A stretch of DNA of 64,000 bases from Isosphaeraceae bacterium. Its GTDB lineage: Bacteria; Planctomycetota; Planctomycetia; Isosphaerales; Isosphaeraceae. The notes under the pieces are model-generated. The model made no database searches, was not told the origin of the DNA, and saw nothing but the letters and a program-made list of their open reading frames with translations. The position numbers and the translations under genes are program-made. How positions within the stretch are numbered: the stretch's first letter is position 1; the number at the start of each line of letters is the position of its first letter. Shown piece after piece: positions 17,157 through 25,675 of this stretch. The DNA lies in assembly GCA_021324445.1 (NCBI GenBank), contig JAJPJC010000290.1:1-64000 (forward strand), given 5' to 3'.

Positions 17157-18215
17157 TCAGATGCCGCGCCGTCGCCGCAGCCGGTCGAGCGCGACCGCGA
17201 CGACGATGATAATTCCGATCAGGATGTCCTGGCTGGCGTTGGGGATGCCGGCGTGGACGCAGCCGTTCTTGAGGACGGACATGATCATGCACCCAATCAG
17301 GGTCCCGAGGACGGTGCCTTCTCCTCCGCTGAGACTGCCGCCGCCAATGACCACTGCGGCGATGACTTCGAGCTCCAGGCCGCTGGCGGTGGTCGGATCG
17401 CCCAGCGCATCGAGATAGACGAACTGGAGGACGCCGGCCAGCCCTGTCGCCAGGCCGCCCAGCGTGTACACGACGATCTTGATCCCCGGGACATTGATCC
17501 CGCAGAGCCGTGCCGTCGCTTCGTTGGAGCCGACGGCGTAGGCGTAACGGCCCAGGAGGCTGTAGCGCAACATGATCGCCATCAGGATGCTCAGACCCAG
17601 CAGCACCCAGACCCCGGGTGCCACCAGCAGCCAGCTCGGCTCGGGTTCGGTCGCCAGGATGCGGCCGAACCACCATGGCTTGGCCTCGCCCGGCACGTAG
17701 ACGGTCGTGCTCGATGAGAGCCACTTGGCCAACCCGCGGTAGACCTGGTAGCTCCCCAGCGTGATGATGAACGGGACGACGCGTAAACCGGCGATCAGCG
17801 ACCCATTGATCGCCCCGCAGAGACCGCCCAGGCCGACCCCCAGGACCAGCGCCGCAGGGAGGGCCAGTTTCCACGCCCGCAGCGATTCCGGCAGGCTGGG
17901 GTCCACCTTCTTGACGAACACGGCCATGCAGACGGTCACCAGCGCGACGGTCGAGCCCACCGAGAGGTCGATTCCCCCGGCAATCATGATCATCGTCATA
18001 CCCAGGGCCGCCGTCCCGACGATGACGGTCTGCACGGCGATCGTCCGCCAGTTGTACAGCGACAGGAAGGAGCCCGACTCGCGCGTCAGCGCCGCGAACA
18101 GGGCCGTGATCAACACCAGCCCGAGGAACGGGCCAAAGACCGTCCAGACCCAGCTCAGCGTTTGGCGGAGCACGATCGCCCGGCCTGCCGGGACCTCCGC
18201 TTGGGCATTGGTCAT
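17157..18215 (-). CDS. Sugar ABC transporter permease (RbsC-like)
   Basis: 352 residues from the ATG at 18215; upstream in-frame sequence is translation of a palindromic repeat and is unlikely to be coding. About eight to ten hydrophobic helices are visible. The family hallmarks MIAGGIDLSVGS (cytoplasmic coupling region) and AVVIGGGSLSGGEGTVLGTLIG are present, as in RbsC/XylH permeases of the BPD_transp_2 family. It forms the membrane channel for an ATP-driven sugar importer with the ATPase encoded just upstream. No periplasmic binding protein gene is adjacent, so the substrate cannot be named. Confidence 0.92.
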   Translation of the reverse strand: MTNAQAEVPAGRAIVLRQTLSWVWTVFGPFLGLVLITALFAALTRESGSFLSLYNWRTIAVQTVIVGTAALGMTMIMIAGGIDLSVGSTVALVTVCMAVFVKKVDPSLPESLRAWKLALPAALVLGVGLGGLCGAINGSLIAGLRVVPFIITLGSYQVYRGLAKWLSSSTTVYVPGEAKPWWFGRILATEPEPSWLLVAPGVWVLLGLSILMAIMLRYSLLGRYAYAVGSNEATARLCGINVPGIKIVVYTLGGLATGLAGVLQFVYLDALGDPTTASGLELEVIAAVVIGGGSLSGGEGTVLGTLIGCMIMSVLKNGCVHAGIPNASQDILIGIIIVVAVALDRLRRRRGI

Positions 18216-18221
18216 AGAGGA

Positions 18222-18270
18222 GGTCAGGCTTGAGCCTGACGTTTCGATCCTGTCAGGCTCAAGCCTGACC
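18222..18270. repeat. GTCAGGC-type palindrome, copy 1 (ATPase-permease junction)
   Basis: A perfect 19-bp inverted repeat: GGTCAGGCTTGAGCCTGAC (18222-18240) and its complement (18252-18270), with an 11-nt loop. It fills most of the 60-bp gap between the ATPase stop (18275) and the permease start (18215). A second copy with the same outer arms and the same loop length is at 60186-60236, also between an ABC ATPase and its permease. It behaves like a REP-type element that could stabilise the upstream transcript or lower permease expression. Confidence 0.85.
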
Positions 18271-18274
18271 GACG

Positions 18275-19759
18275 CTACCCACGACACGCGACTTCCATCA
18301 CCTGGTGCTCGGTCCACTGGTCGACGGGGAGGGCCTGGCTGAGGGTGCCGCGGGACATGACGGCGATCCGGTCGCAGATGCCGAACAGCTCGGGGAGGTA
18401 GGAGCTGACGACCAGGATCGCCTTGCCTTGAGCAGCCAGCTCGCCGAGCAGGCGATAGATCTCCGCCTTGGAGCCGACATCGATCCCGCGGGTCGGCTCG
18501 TCCAGGAGCAGGACGTCGGCCTCTTGGTGCAGCAGTCGAGCCAGGGCCACTTTTTGTTGGTTGCCGCCGGAGAGGCTGCCGGCTGGCTGGAGTGGGCCGC
18601 TGGCGGCGATTCGCAGCCGGGCCATCCAGCCGGCCACGGCGGCGCGGCGTTCCCGGAGCCGCAGCCAGCCATACCGGGCGTGGCGGCGCAGGCCGGGATA
18701 CGTCATGTTATCCTCGATCGAGCGGCCCAGTGCCAGTCCCTCCGTCTTGCGGTCCTCGCTCAGGAAGCCGACCCCTTGGGCGATCCGATGCCGGGGCGAG
18801 GCATAGCCGCCCTCGACCTCCGCGACGCGGACCCGGCCGGCGACGACCGGCTCGAGCCCGAAGATGGCCCGGACCAGGCGGCTCCGCCCCGCGCCGACCA
18901 GGCCGGCCAGGCCCAGGACCTCGCCGCGGCGGACCACCAGGTTGGCCGGCCGGCTCCGCTCCTGGGCCTGGAACCCGTTCAGCTCCAAAATCGGCTCGCC
19001 GGGCGCATGCGGCACGTGCGGGAAGAGCTCGCCCAGCTCGCGGCCGACCATCTGGCCGATGATCGTGCGGAGGTCGGTTTCCGCCAGCCGGCCCGTGCCC
19101 ACCGCGCGGCCGTCGCGCAAGACCGTGTAGGTCCGGGCGATCCGCTGGACCTCCTCCAGAAAGTGGCTGATGTAGATGATCGCCAGCCCGCGGCGATGCA
19201 GCCGCTCGATGATCGTGAACAGGCGGGCCGCGTCGCGTTCGGACAGGGTGCTCGTCGGCTCGTCGAAGACGAGGATCCGCGCCTGCGAGACCAGCGCGCG
19301 GGCGACCTCGACCAGTTGCTGCGCCCCCACGCCCAGGTCGCGGACCCTGGCCTCGGGCCGGATGTCGGGGTGCTCTAGCAGGTCGAGGGCCTCGGTCACG
19401 ATCCGCCGGTGCTCGCCCCGGCGGATTAGGCCGGCCCGCACCCGCTCCTGACCGAGCAGGATATTGGCCTCGACGGTCAGCTCCGGCGCCAGGGCCAGCT
19501 CCTGGTAGATCATGGCCACGCCGCGCCCCAGGGCCGCGCGCGGCCCCCGCGGCGCATACGGCTCGCCGCCCAGCATCATCGAGCCGGAATCGGGCCGATA
19601 CGCCCCGCTGAGGATCTTCATCAGCGTGCTCTTGCCCGCCCCGTTCTCGCCGATCAAGGCATGCACCTCACCCGCGTCGACCGCCAGCGAGACCCCCGCC
19701 AGCGCCCGGGTCGCCCCGAACGACTTGGTCACCTCGCGCATCTCCAGGAGCACGCTCAC
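18275..19759 (-). CDS. Sugar ABC transporter ATP-binding protein (RbsA-like, two ABC domains)
   Basis: 494 residues from a GTG start. The first ABC domain has Walker A GENGAGKS near residue 38 and Walker B ILVFDEPTSTLS. The second, beginning near residue 250, has the degenerate Walker A GLVGAGRS typical of RbsA/MglA second domains, the signature LSGGNQQKVALARLL and Walker B VLLLDEPTRGIDVG. This tandem layout identifies carbohydrate importers of the CUT2 class. It is the first gene of the leftward operon and is followed by the RbsC-like permease. CUT2 systems need a binding protein, which is not found upstream in the window. Confidence 0.93.
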   Translation of the reverse strand: MSVLLEMREVTKSFGATRALAGVSLAVDAGEVHALIGENGAGKSTLMKILSGAYRPDSGSMMLGGEPYAPRGPRAALGRGVAMIYQELALAPELTVEANILLGQERVRAGLIRRGEHRRIVTEALDLLEHPDIRPEARVRDLGVGAQQLVEVARALVSQARILVFDEPTSTLSERDAARLFTIIERLHRRGLAIIYISHFLEEVQRIARTYTVLRDGRAVGTGRLAETDLRTIIGQMVGRELGELFPHVPHAPGEPILELNGFQAQERSRPANLVVRRGEVLGLAGLVGAGRSRLVRAIFGLEPVVAGRVRVAEVEGGYASPRHRIAQGVGFLSEDRKTEGLALGRSIEDNMTYPGLRRHARYGWLRLRERRAAVAGWMARLRIAASGPLQPAGSLSGGNQQKVALARLLHQEADVLLLDEPTRGIDVGSKAEIYRLLGELAAQGKAILVVSSYLPELFGICDRIAVMSRGTLSQALPVDQWTEHQVMEVACRG

Positions 19760-19886
19760 GGCTCGCTCGTTCCCCTACCTCATGGTTTGAGCCGATCCCC
19801 CATGAGCCATTGGCTTCCGGTCTTCCAGATGCCCCCGTGGTGGGTCCTTTCTCGATTGGCACGCCGAAGATCGAGGAATATTATAA

Positions 19887-20570
19887 ATGATCCGGACGGC
19901 AGTTTGCTGCCTGGCTGTGGGGGATGTCGCAGAGAACCATACAGGTCAAGTCCGGGCCGCAGGATTGAACCAGGGCGAAGGCGCAGAAAATGCCGCGGCC
20001 GGGGAGCCCACTGCCAGTGGGGCTGGGCCTGCCGTAAAGGCAACCTTTTCAGTCGGAAGCCGGACATTCACGGATGTCAATCCCATTGCGCGATCCCTCC
20101 TGCAGGAAGGAGAAACCGTTCCGGGCTTGCGCGCTCCGAACGCAGATCGAGCAACAATGCATGCAGAGATCGGCGCGATGATCCAGGCCAAGGATGCGGG
20201 AATTCGGGGTGGCGCGGGCTTGCTGGAAGTCGAGGGAAAGACCATTTGTGCCCATTATTGCCGCGGCAACGTCAAGACGATGGCGCGTGTGCTTGAGCTT
20301 GATCGCCTCGAGGTCCAGGACGCCGATGGGACCATTTCCCTCTTTCCCACGCCGCAAAGCCTGCAACCCATCAAGCATGGTGGGCAGGGATGGATCGCGA
20401 GCTCGCTTGAGGAAGGTTCGTTGGAGGACACATGGAATTCCAAGCCGATGCCTGGAGCCGGGGAAAGAGGGGGATGTCGCTTTGGAAGTCGACGATCAGT
20501 CGCGGGTGACCAGAGGGGGCGTTCCGGAGTGGAAACTGGACCAGAGCCGTCTGACGATCCTTCTCGGTGA
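19887..20570 (+). CDS. Orphan polymorphic-toxin deaminase module
   Basis: The open frame is 227 residues, but only residues ~48-170 look like a real domain. The deaminase zinc site is visible as HAE at 92-94 and CAHYC at 121-125 (C-x3-C), followed by KTMARVLELDRLEVQDADG. The order and context match nucleotide deaminase toxins of contact-dependent or secreted polymorphic toxins (BURPS668_1122-like; the assignment is by pattern only). The N-terminal delivery part is absent, since TAA directly precedes the ATG. The frame reads through the start of the next gene, and the domain probably ended near GGQGW (about 20395), so the C-terminus is likely out of frame. This is the displaced tip of a larger toxin. 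Confidence 0.6.
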   Translation: MIRTAVCCLAVGDVAENHTGQVRAAGLNQGEGAENAAAGEPTASGAGPAVKATFSVGSRTFTDVNPIARSLLQEGETVPGLRAPNADRATMHAEIGAMIQAKDAGIRGGAGLLEVEGKTICAHYCRGNVKTMARVLELDRLEVQDADGTISLFPTPQSLQPIKHGGQGWIASSLEEGSLEDTWNSKPMPGAGERGGCRFGSRRSVAGDQRGRSGVETGPEPSDDPSR

Positions 20571-20769
20571 TCGAGCAGCGAAGGACCTCGGGGTTGTTGG
20601 GAGTCCCTTCATCGTCGTCGATTTCGCGATCACCCGGGACTCGGGGGACGGTCTCAGCAGGACTCTTGCTTCGATCTTCGGCAGGGACGGGGAATGCGAC
20701 CGTCGGCTGCCAGCCGAGAGTATGCCGAGAACTCTTCGGGAAGCGAAGGAGCCCTCGGCAGTCCGTTGA
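20432..20769 (+). pseudogene. Candidate immunity gene for the deaminase module, frameshifted
   Basis: An ATG at 20432 has GGAGG 4 nt upstream. It reads MEFQADAWSRGK, then hits a stop. In the adjacent frame, from about 20470, the sequence continues EGDVALEVDDQ, VTRGGVPEWKLDQSRLTILL and, near the end, FIVVDFAITR, ending at 20769. Adding one G in the G-run at 20469-20473 joins both parts into a single ~112-residue protein. Small acidic proteins directly after a deaminase toxin tip are usually its immunity protein. The frameshift means it is either a pseudogene or a sequencing indel. I do not recognise its immunity family. Confidence 0.55.
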
Positions 20770-21054
20770 CCTACCTCGCCAGCATGGGCAGCGCGGCCGG
20801 CCAAGGGGCCAAAGGATCGAGGAGCAACGGAGCCGAACAGAACGCGCGGCCGTCCAGTTTGCCGGACAGCCCAGGGAATAGGCCGACGTCGGCTCGTGGA
20901 AGACAGAGGATACGCACTTCGAAGCAGGACTGAATGTATGGCTTCCTGCTTGTGATCGGGTGTGCTTCCGGGTAAGATCGATCCCCACGGTCCGGGCTGC
21001 CGCTCACGCCCGCTGGCTCGAAGGGTCGTCATCCACCCGATGCGGAGGGAACCG

Positions 21055-21279
21055 ATGGAAGACCGCAGGACCGTCATGCGCCATCCTCGCCTCATCCGGG
21101 GGACGGCCTGTTCCCTGATCCTGGGCCTGGCCTGCCTGTCCGGCGGCTGCGGCGCGGGGCCCGGCTCCGAGGCCGGGTCCCAGGAGCCGCCGAAGTACGC
21201 CGAGAGCCTGAAAGGGCAGATGCAGAAGCAGTTCGCCAAGAAGGGCGCCCCGGCGAGGAGGCCCGGACGGGGTCTCTGA
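21055..21279 (+). CDS. Small lipoprotein
   Basis: 74 residues from the ATG at 21055, preceded by GGAGG with good spacing. A basic N-terminus (MEDRRTVMRHPRLIRG) leads to a hydrophobic core and a lipobox-like LSGGC, then a Gly-rich linker and a charged tail with QMQKQFAKKGA. Short lipoproteins with this kind of QMQ-KF tail are common in planctomycetes and have no assigned function. The next gene, 110 bp on, encodes a DUF1559 protein. Confidence 0.7.
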   Translation: MEDRRTVMRHPRLIRGTACSLILGLACLSGGCGAGPGSEAGSQEPPKYAESLKGQMQKQFAKKGAPARRPGRGL

Positions 21280-21388
21280 CCGCGATCACTCTTCGCCTGG
21301 ATCCCGACCCGCGATCCCGCGGGCCGGGGACGTTTCCCTTTATCCGAATTCCTGTCATACGCTGAAATGGTGATCGGAGGGCATGGAC

Positions 21389-22456
21389 ATGCGAACCCGC
21401 AAGTGTCGGGGCTTCACGCTGATCGAGCTCCTGGTGGTGATCGCGATCATCGCCGTGTTGATTGCGCTCCTCCTGCCGGCCGTGCAATCGGCCCGCGAGG
21501 CGGCCCGCCGGGCCCAGTGCACCAACAACCTCAAGCAGCTCGGCATTGCCATGCACAACTACCTCACGGGCATCAACGCCTTTCCGATGACCGCGACCGT
21601 CGCCTTCGCCTACACCGGCTACAGCGCCAGCTGGGGGACCTGGAGCGCCCAGTCGTTGCTCCTGGGCTACCTCGAGGGCCAGCCCATTTACAACTCCTGC
21701 AACTTCGGCTGGACGGTCTGGTGGGGTAACGGGCTGCAGATCAACAAAACGGCGATGAACACCGTCATCATGACGTTCATCTGTCCGTCGGACGGCCTTT
21801 CCCCCGACCCCGCCAGCGCCGCTTGCTTTCAATGGACCGGGCACCTGAACAACTACATTGCCAGTCTGGGCACGACCACCGATCCCGGCTTGAACGACAG
21901 CACCGGGGTCTTCGGCCGGATCAACTCGTACGGCATCCAGGCGGTCACCGATGGGACCTCGAATACGATCGCGTTCTCCGAGGGACTGGTCTCGGATAAC
22001 GGCACCTGGAACGGCAATCCCCAGTTCCAGCGCTGGCGCGATGGGATCTCCGACCCGGGCGGCTCCCCGACCAAGGTGCTCGACGCCAACAGCAACATGA
22101 CCGGGGTCATGAACGACCTGCTGCTCTGCAACCAGCTCTTCCAGGCCCGGCAGTTCCCCGCCTACAACGACAAGGGTTACCGCTGGGCCGTCGGCGCCAA
22201 CGGCCACACGTCGTTCAACACGATCGTGCCGCCGAGCTCGACCCAGTACCCCTGGGGCGGCTGCCGGTTCAACTGCAACGACTGCGGCTTTGCGTACGGC
22301 GAGTATGAGAACGCCACCAGCAACCACCCCGGCGGCTGCAACTGCATGCTGGCCGACGGCAGCGTCCGCTTCATCAAGAGCTCGATCGCGATGAAGACCT
22401 GGTGGGCCCTGGGGACCCGGGCCGGCGGCGAAGTCATCTCCGCGGACAGCTACTGA
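21389..22456 (+). CDS. DUF1559 pseudopilin-like protein
   Basis: 355 residues from the ATG at 21389, which has GGAGG 8 nt upstream; an ATG two codons earlier is too close to that site. The type IV prepilin N-terminus is textbook: [20 protein letters not shown], followed by [18 protein letters not shown]. The C-terminus carries the H-X9-DG motif ([13 protein letters not shown]) and ends with EVISADSY. The family is expanded in planctomycetes and is thought to form type II secretion or pilus-like pseudopilins or surface proteins. A second member lies at 41504. Confidence 0.95.
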   Translation: MRTRKCRGFTLIELLVVIAIIAVLIALLLPAVQSAREAARRAQCTNNLKQLGIAMHNYLTGINAFPMTATVAFAYTGYSASWGTWSAQSLLLGYLEGQPIYNSCNFGWTVWWGNGLQINKTAMNTVIMTFICPSDGLSPDPASAACFQWTGHLNNYIASLGTTTDPGLNDSTGVFGRINSYGIQAVTDGTSNTIAFSEGLVSDNGTWNGNPQFQRWRDGISDPGGSPTKVLDANSNMTGVMNDLLLCNQLFQARQFPAYNDKGYRWAVGANGHTSFNTIVPPSSTQYPWGGCRFNCNDCGFAYGEYENATSNHPGGCNCMLADGSVRFIKSSIAMKTWWALGTRAGGEVISADSY

Positions 22457-22834
22457 TCCATTGCCCGTCGCGGTGTGGCCGGGTCGTGTGAACGACGACG
22501 GGCACGGGCTCGCTGGAGAACTCCTCCACCGGCCGCGCGAGGCGGCCGGCGTGGGGTTTCCGCGCGCTGAGCCACCCTCGGCTAGCGAATCTGACCTTCG
22601 GATCACGGTCCTTCCTCGGCTCACCCTTGGGCGGCGTGAGGTCAGCGAGTTGTTTCGAGACGTCGTCGCCTTTCTCCGGACGTGTCGCAAGACAAGTCCA
22701 CAGTCGCCCAGCGCATCCTCGAGCAGTCGTCTCCGGGGTGAGTATGATACGTCACGGCACACCGGCTTTGCTTTGTGCCGCGCGAGCGGCCACCCGGCTT
22801 GCCGTGAACACATCGACACTCAGGAGATCGAGTC
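22457..22834. other. Spacer with a GC-rich hairpin after the DUF1559 gene
   Basis: No convincing gene. CCGGCCGC (22529-22536) and GCGGCCGG (22542-22549) form a perfect 8-bp stem with a 5-nt loop about 75 nt after the DUF1559 stop. It lacks a T-tract but could act as a terminator. Nothing else recognised. Confidence 0.45.
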
Positions 22835-24205
22835 GTGCCTCCCTCATCTCGGCCAGGAGTGGCGCCGCAGAGGTTCCGCAGCCAGGGCAGGCAGGCGCTC
22901 GCCGTCTGGGTTTGGATCCTCGGTTCTTGCCTGGCGGCCCTGGTCGCGACGTACGTGATGTTCGTCGAGCCACCCCCGCCCCGCAGGATCGTCATTGCGA
23001 GTGGTGCCCAGGACGGGGCCTATTTCCACCATGCCCAACAATACGCCGAGGAATTGCGACAGCACGGCCTGTCCGTCGAGGTCCGCGAGACGGCGGGCTC
23101 GGTGGAGAACCTCCACCTGCTGAGGCAGGAAGGCTCGGGCGTGGCGATCGCCATCGTTCAAAGCGGCGTGGCCGGCCCCGAGGAGATCCAGCACTGCTAC
23201 GCCCTGGGCAGCCTGTACCGCGAGCCCTTGTGGGTCTTCTACCGCGGCGACCAGCGGCTCGAGCGCCTCAGTCAGCTCGCGGGCAAACGCATCGGTGTCG
23301 GTCCGACCGGCAGCGGCACCCATGCCATCGCCATGCGGTTGCTTGGCGTCAACGGCCTGAGCGAATCCAGATCCTCCCAGGCAGATGCGCAGACTGTGCT
23401 GGTCCGGGAGAACGTCGCGGCCGCCGCCAAGGCCCTGCAGAACGGCGAGCTGGATGCCGCGTTCTTCGTCGCCGCCCTCGAGGCCGATTACATTCAGGCC
23501 CTCCTGAACGATCGCCGTGTGAATCTGCTGAACGTGAATCAGCATGAGGCCTATCATCGCCGATTTCGCTTCTTATCCCCGGTCACCGTGCCGGCCGGAA
23601 TGGTGAACCTGGGCCAGAACATCCCCGGCCACGACGTTGCGCTGCTGGCGCCGACGGCCATGCTGACCGTGCGCAAGGATTTCCACCCCGCACTGGTTCC
23701 GCTGCTGCTCATCGCCGCCACGCGCATCCACGGCAAGGGGGATGAGCTGAATGACCCTGGTGAGTTCCCCTCCGAATCCTACTGCGACTTCTCCGTCAGT
23801 GAGGACGCGCGGCGTTATTACAAATCCGGCCAGCCCGTGCTCCAGCGGCTCCTCCCGTTCTGGCTGGCCTCGCTGGTCGATCGGGCCAAGGTGATGCTCA
23901 TCCCGCTGGTCATGCTGATGATGCCCTTGCTCCGGGCCGCTCCGCCGCTGATGCGCTGGCGGACCAGACGCAAGATCTACCGCTGGTATTCCGACTTGCG
24001 GGAGATCGACCAGCGACTGCTCACCGGCGTGTCGGGCCCCGAGCTGGACCAGGAACTGGCGCGCCTGCAAGACATCGAGCATCAGGTGGCGAACGTGGAC
24101 GTCCCGCTGAGCTACATGGAGGAGTGTTACCATCTCCGCCTGCACCTGGGAATGTTGCAGCAGCACCTCATCGAATTGCGACGCGGAGCGAGCCGAGTCT
24201 CGTGA
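22835..24205 (+). CDS. TAXI-family solute-binding protein, membrane-anchored
   Basis: 456 residues from a GTG at 22835, chosen because AGGAG lies 9 nt upstream. An N-terminal helix (about 22-46) is followed by the TAXI-type binding domain: RIVIASGAQDGAYFHHAQQY, later IAIVQSG and RIGVGPTGSGTHAIA. A C-terminal membrane segment (LIPLVMLMMPLLRAAPP) and a coiled cytosolic tail of ~90 residues follow, a form seen in several planctomycete and proteobacterial TAXI proteins. TAXI proteins bind organic acids for TRAP transporters, but no TRAP membrane gene is adjacent, so this may be a sensor or stand-alone subunit. Confidence 0.85.
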   Translation: MPPSSRPGVAPQRFRSQGRQALAVWVWILGSCLAALVATYVMFVEPPPPRRIVIASGAQDGAYFHHAQQYAEELRQHGLSVEVRETAGSVENLHLLRQEGSGVAIAIVQSGVAGPEEIQHCYALGSLYREPLWVFYRGDQRLERLSQLAGKRIGVGPTGSGTHAIAMRLLGVNGLSESRSSQADAQTVLVRENVAAAAKALQNGELDAAFFVAALEADYIQALLNDRRVNLLNVNQHEAYHRRFRFLSPVTVPAGMVNLGQNIPGHDVALLAPTAMLTVRKDFHPALVPLLLIAATRIHGKGDELNDPGEFPSESYCDFSVSEDARRYYKSGQPVLQRLLPFWLASLVDRAKVMLIPLVMLMMPLLRAAPPLMRWRTRRKIYRWYSDLREIDQRLLTGVSGPELDQELARLQDIEHQVANVDVPLSYMEECYHLRLHLGMLQQHLIELRRGASRVS

Positions 24206-24286
24206 GCGCGAAGCCGTAAGAACTTTCTCCGAATGGATCCTCGAGCCGGGGTTCGTCCGCGCCGTCAGTGCGGTGACGGGGGGAGA

Positions 24287-24470
24287 ATGTCGGAAGTGCT
24301 GGCATCTTTGAGCAAGATGGGGTTCCAACCCGAGCTGATCGAGGCCTTCCTCCCCAAGGCTCTCGAGGTTTGTCAAGAATCATCTTCCTCTCGAACTGGT
24401 CGAACGAGTCTTGGCCAGCCTCCCCGGGCTCACCCCCATGAGCGGCTCGGAAGCGAAGTCAAGCGGATGA
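24287..24470 (+). pseudogene. DUF2780-like small protein gene with a frameshift
   Basis: An ATG at 24287 opens MSEVLASLSKMGFQPELIEAF, then LPKALEV. At the TTT run (24369-24371) the frame is lost. The next frame continues VKNHLPLELVERVLASLPGL and ends with a stop at 24468. Removing one T gives one continuous ~60-residue protein of the type that ends in -SLPGL, as in DUF2780 proteins. The original frame instead runs on into unrelated Ser/Arg-rich sequence. The family call is by pattern and tentative. Confidence 0.55.
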
Positions 24471-24504
24471 GGAGGCCGGTCGATCGAGGACTTGATCTGG
24501 CTGG

Positions 24505-25080
24505 TGGCGGGTCCCAGCCGATGATCATCACGCCGCTGTGGGCCGGACGGCCGCTGATGTCGGCGCGATAGGTGCGTACGAGGAAGGCCGTGCCATCCCC
24601 CCAGCGGATGCTTGAGAAGTCGTTCGCGCCGGCGCTGTCGTCGACCCAATCGCCGATCAGCCAATCCAGCTCGGCCGTTCGCTCCGCCGGAGGGACGTCC
24701 TCCTGGGGCCCAGGATAGTCGCGCAGGCGACCTCGGCAGTCAGGAAGCGGATCGACTCCAGGGTCGTCTCCCTGTTCAAGCCGGGGCTGGCGGCGAACGA
24801 CTCGGTGAATTGCTGCTGGATGGCCGCGCGGCCGCGGGTCGGGTTCCTGTCGGCGTCGATCAGCGCGGCGTCCTCGGTGAACAGGCGGGCCAGCGCGGCG
24901 GCATCGCGCGCCGGAAATGCCTTGTGGTAGGCGGCCAGCGTCTCGCGGAGGCACCGTTCGTCTCCCGCCGGGGCCGACTGGGTCGGGATCCTGTAAGCGG
25001 TCGGAACCTGGGCCGCGACCGGACTGGCCGTCAGGAACAAACCGATCAAAGTCCACGTCGCTCTCAGGGTAGAAAGTCCT
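24505..25080 (-). pseudogene. SgcJ/EcaC-type (SnoaL-like) secreted protein, degraded
   Basis: On the minus strand a signal-like IGLFLTASPVAAQ is followed by a SnoaL/DUF4440-type domain (ETLAAYHKAFPARDAAALAR, then IQQQFTESFA and ESIRFLTAEVA). Near 24715 the sequence changes frame and continues with AELDWLIGDWVDDS, FLVRTYRADISGRPAHSG and IGWDP, which are the second-domain landmarks of SgcJ/EcaC-type planctomycete proteins. The stretch normally linking the two domains is missing and the protein is cut short after IGWDP. A frameshift plus deletions make it a pseudogene. No clear start codon remains. Confidence 0.6.
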
Positions 25081-25216
25081 CTGACCCGGGCAACGACGAA
25101 GATCCGAGACTGACCCGAAGCGCGCGCGAGGGATCCGGGGCACTCCCCGAGCGGGCGGGGCGGGTTGGTGTGGGCCCGTACGCGGAATTCCTCATTCCGT
25201 TGCGGCGCACGCCATG

Positions 25217-25675
25217 TCAGGGCTTGTCGGCCTCCGGCTTGACCGTCGAGATTGTCAAGTGATCGACGACATTGGTGATGCCGACGGTGTCCTGCGTGAG
25301 TTCCAGTGCCTTGGCCTTGGCCTTGGCATCGGGGACCTTCCCGGTCAAGGTCGCCACCGTTCCCTTGACGGTGATCTCGATGTGGGTGCCTAACAGGTGC
25401 TTGTCCCAGTGCAGCCGGGCGTAGATCCGGCCGTGCTCGCTCAGGCCATGGACCGATTCCCGGGCCCGATAATATTGCTCCTTGACGGCGTCGGCGGCGC
25501 TCTGCGCCCCCTTCTTGATCGACCGCGCCGCGGAGTCCAGCTTCTCCTTGACCTTGTCGGTGACGCTCTCCTTGGGAGCCGGCGGCTGTTCCTGAGCCCG
25601 CGTGATGGCGAAGCCACAGACCAAAGCGATCGCCCCGAGGAGTATCACCCGGCCCCGAGCACTGTTCGTGAACAT
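25217..25675 (-). CDS. BON-domain periplasmic protein
   Basis: 152 residues from the ATG at 25675, with CAGGAG upstream. A signal peptide (VILLGAIALVCGFAITRAQ) is followed by a charged helical region (VTDKVKEKLDSAARSIKKGA) and a BON domain with HIEITVKGTVATLTGKV and the Gly-Ile-Thr-Asn-Val turn of the family. BON domains bind membranes or phospholipids, as in OsmY; a stress or envelope role is likely. The gene is monocistronic and lies next to the SgcJ/EcaC-type pseudogene. Confidence 0.85.
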   Translation of the reverse strand: MFTNSARGRVILLGAIALVCGFAITRAQEQPPAPKESVTDKVKEKLDSAARSIKKGAQSAADAVKEQYYRARESVHGLSEHGRIYARLHWDKHLLGTHIEITVKGTVATLTGKVPDAKAKAKALELTQDTVGITNVVDHLTISTVKPEADKP

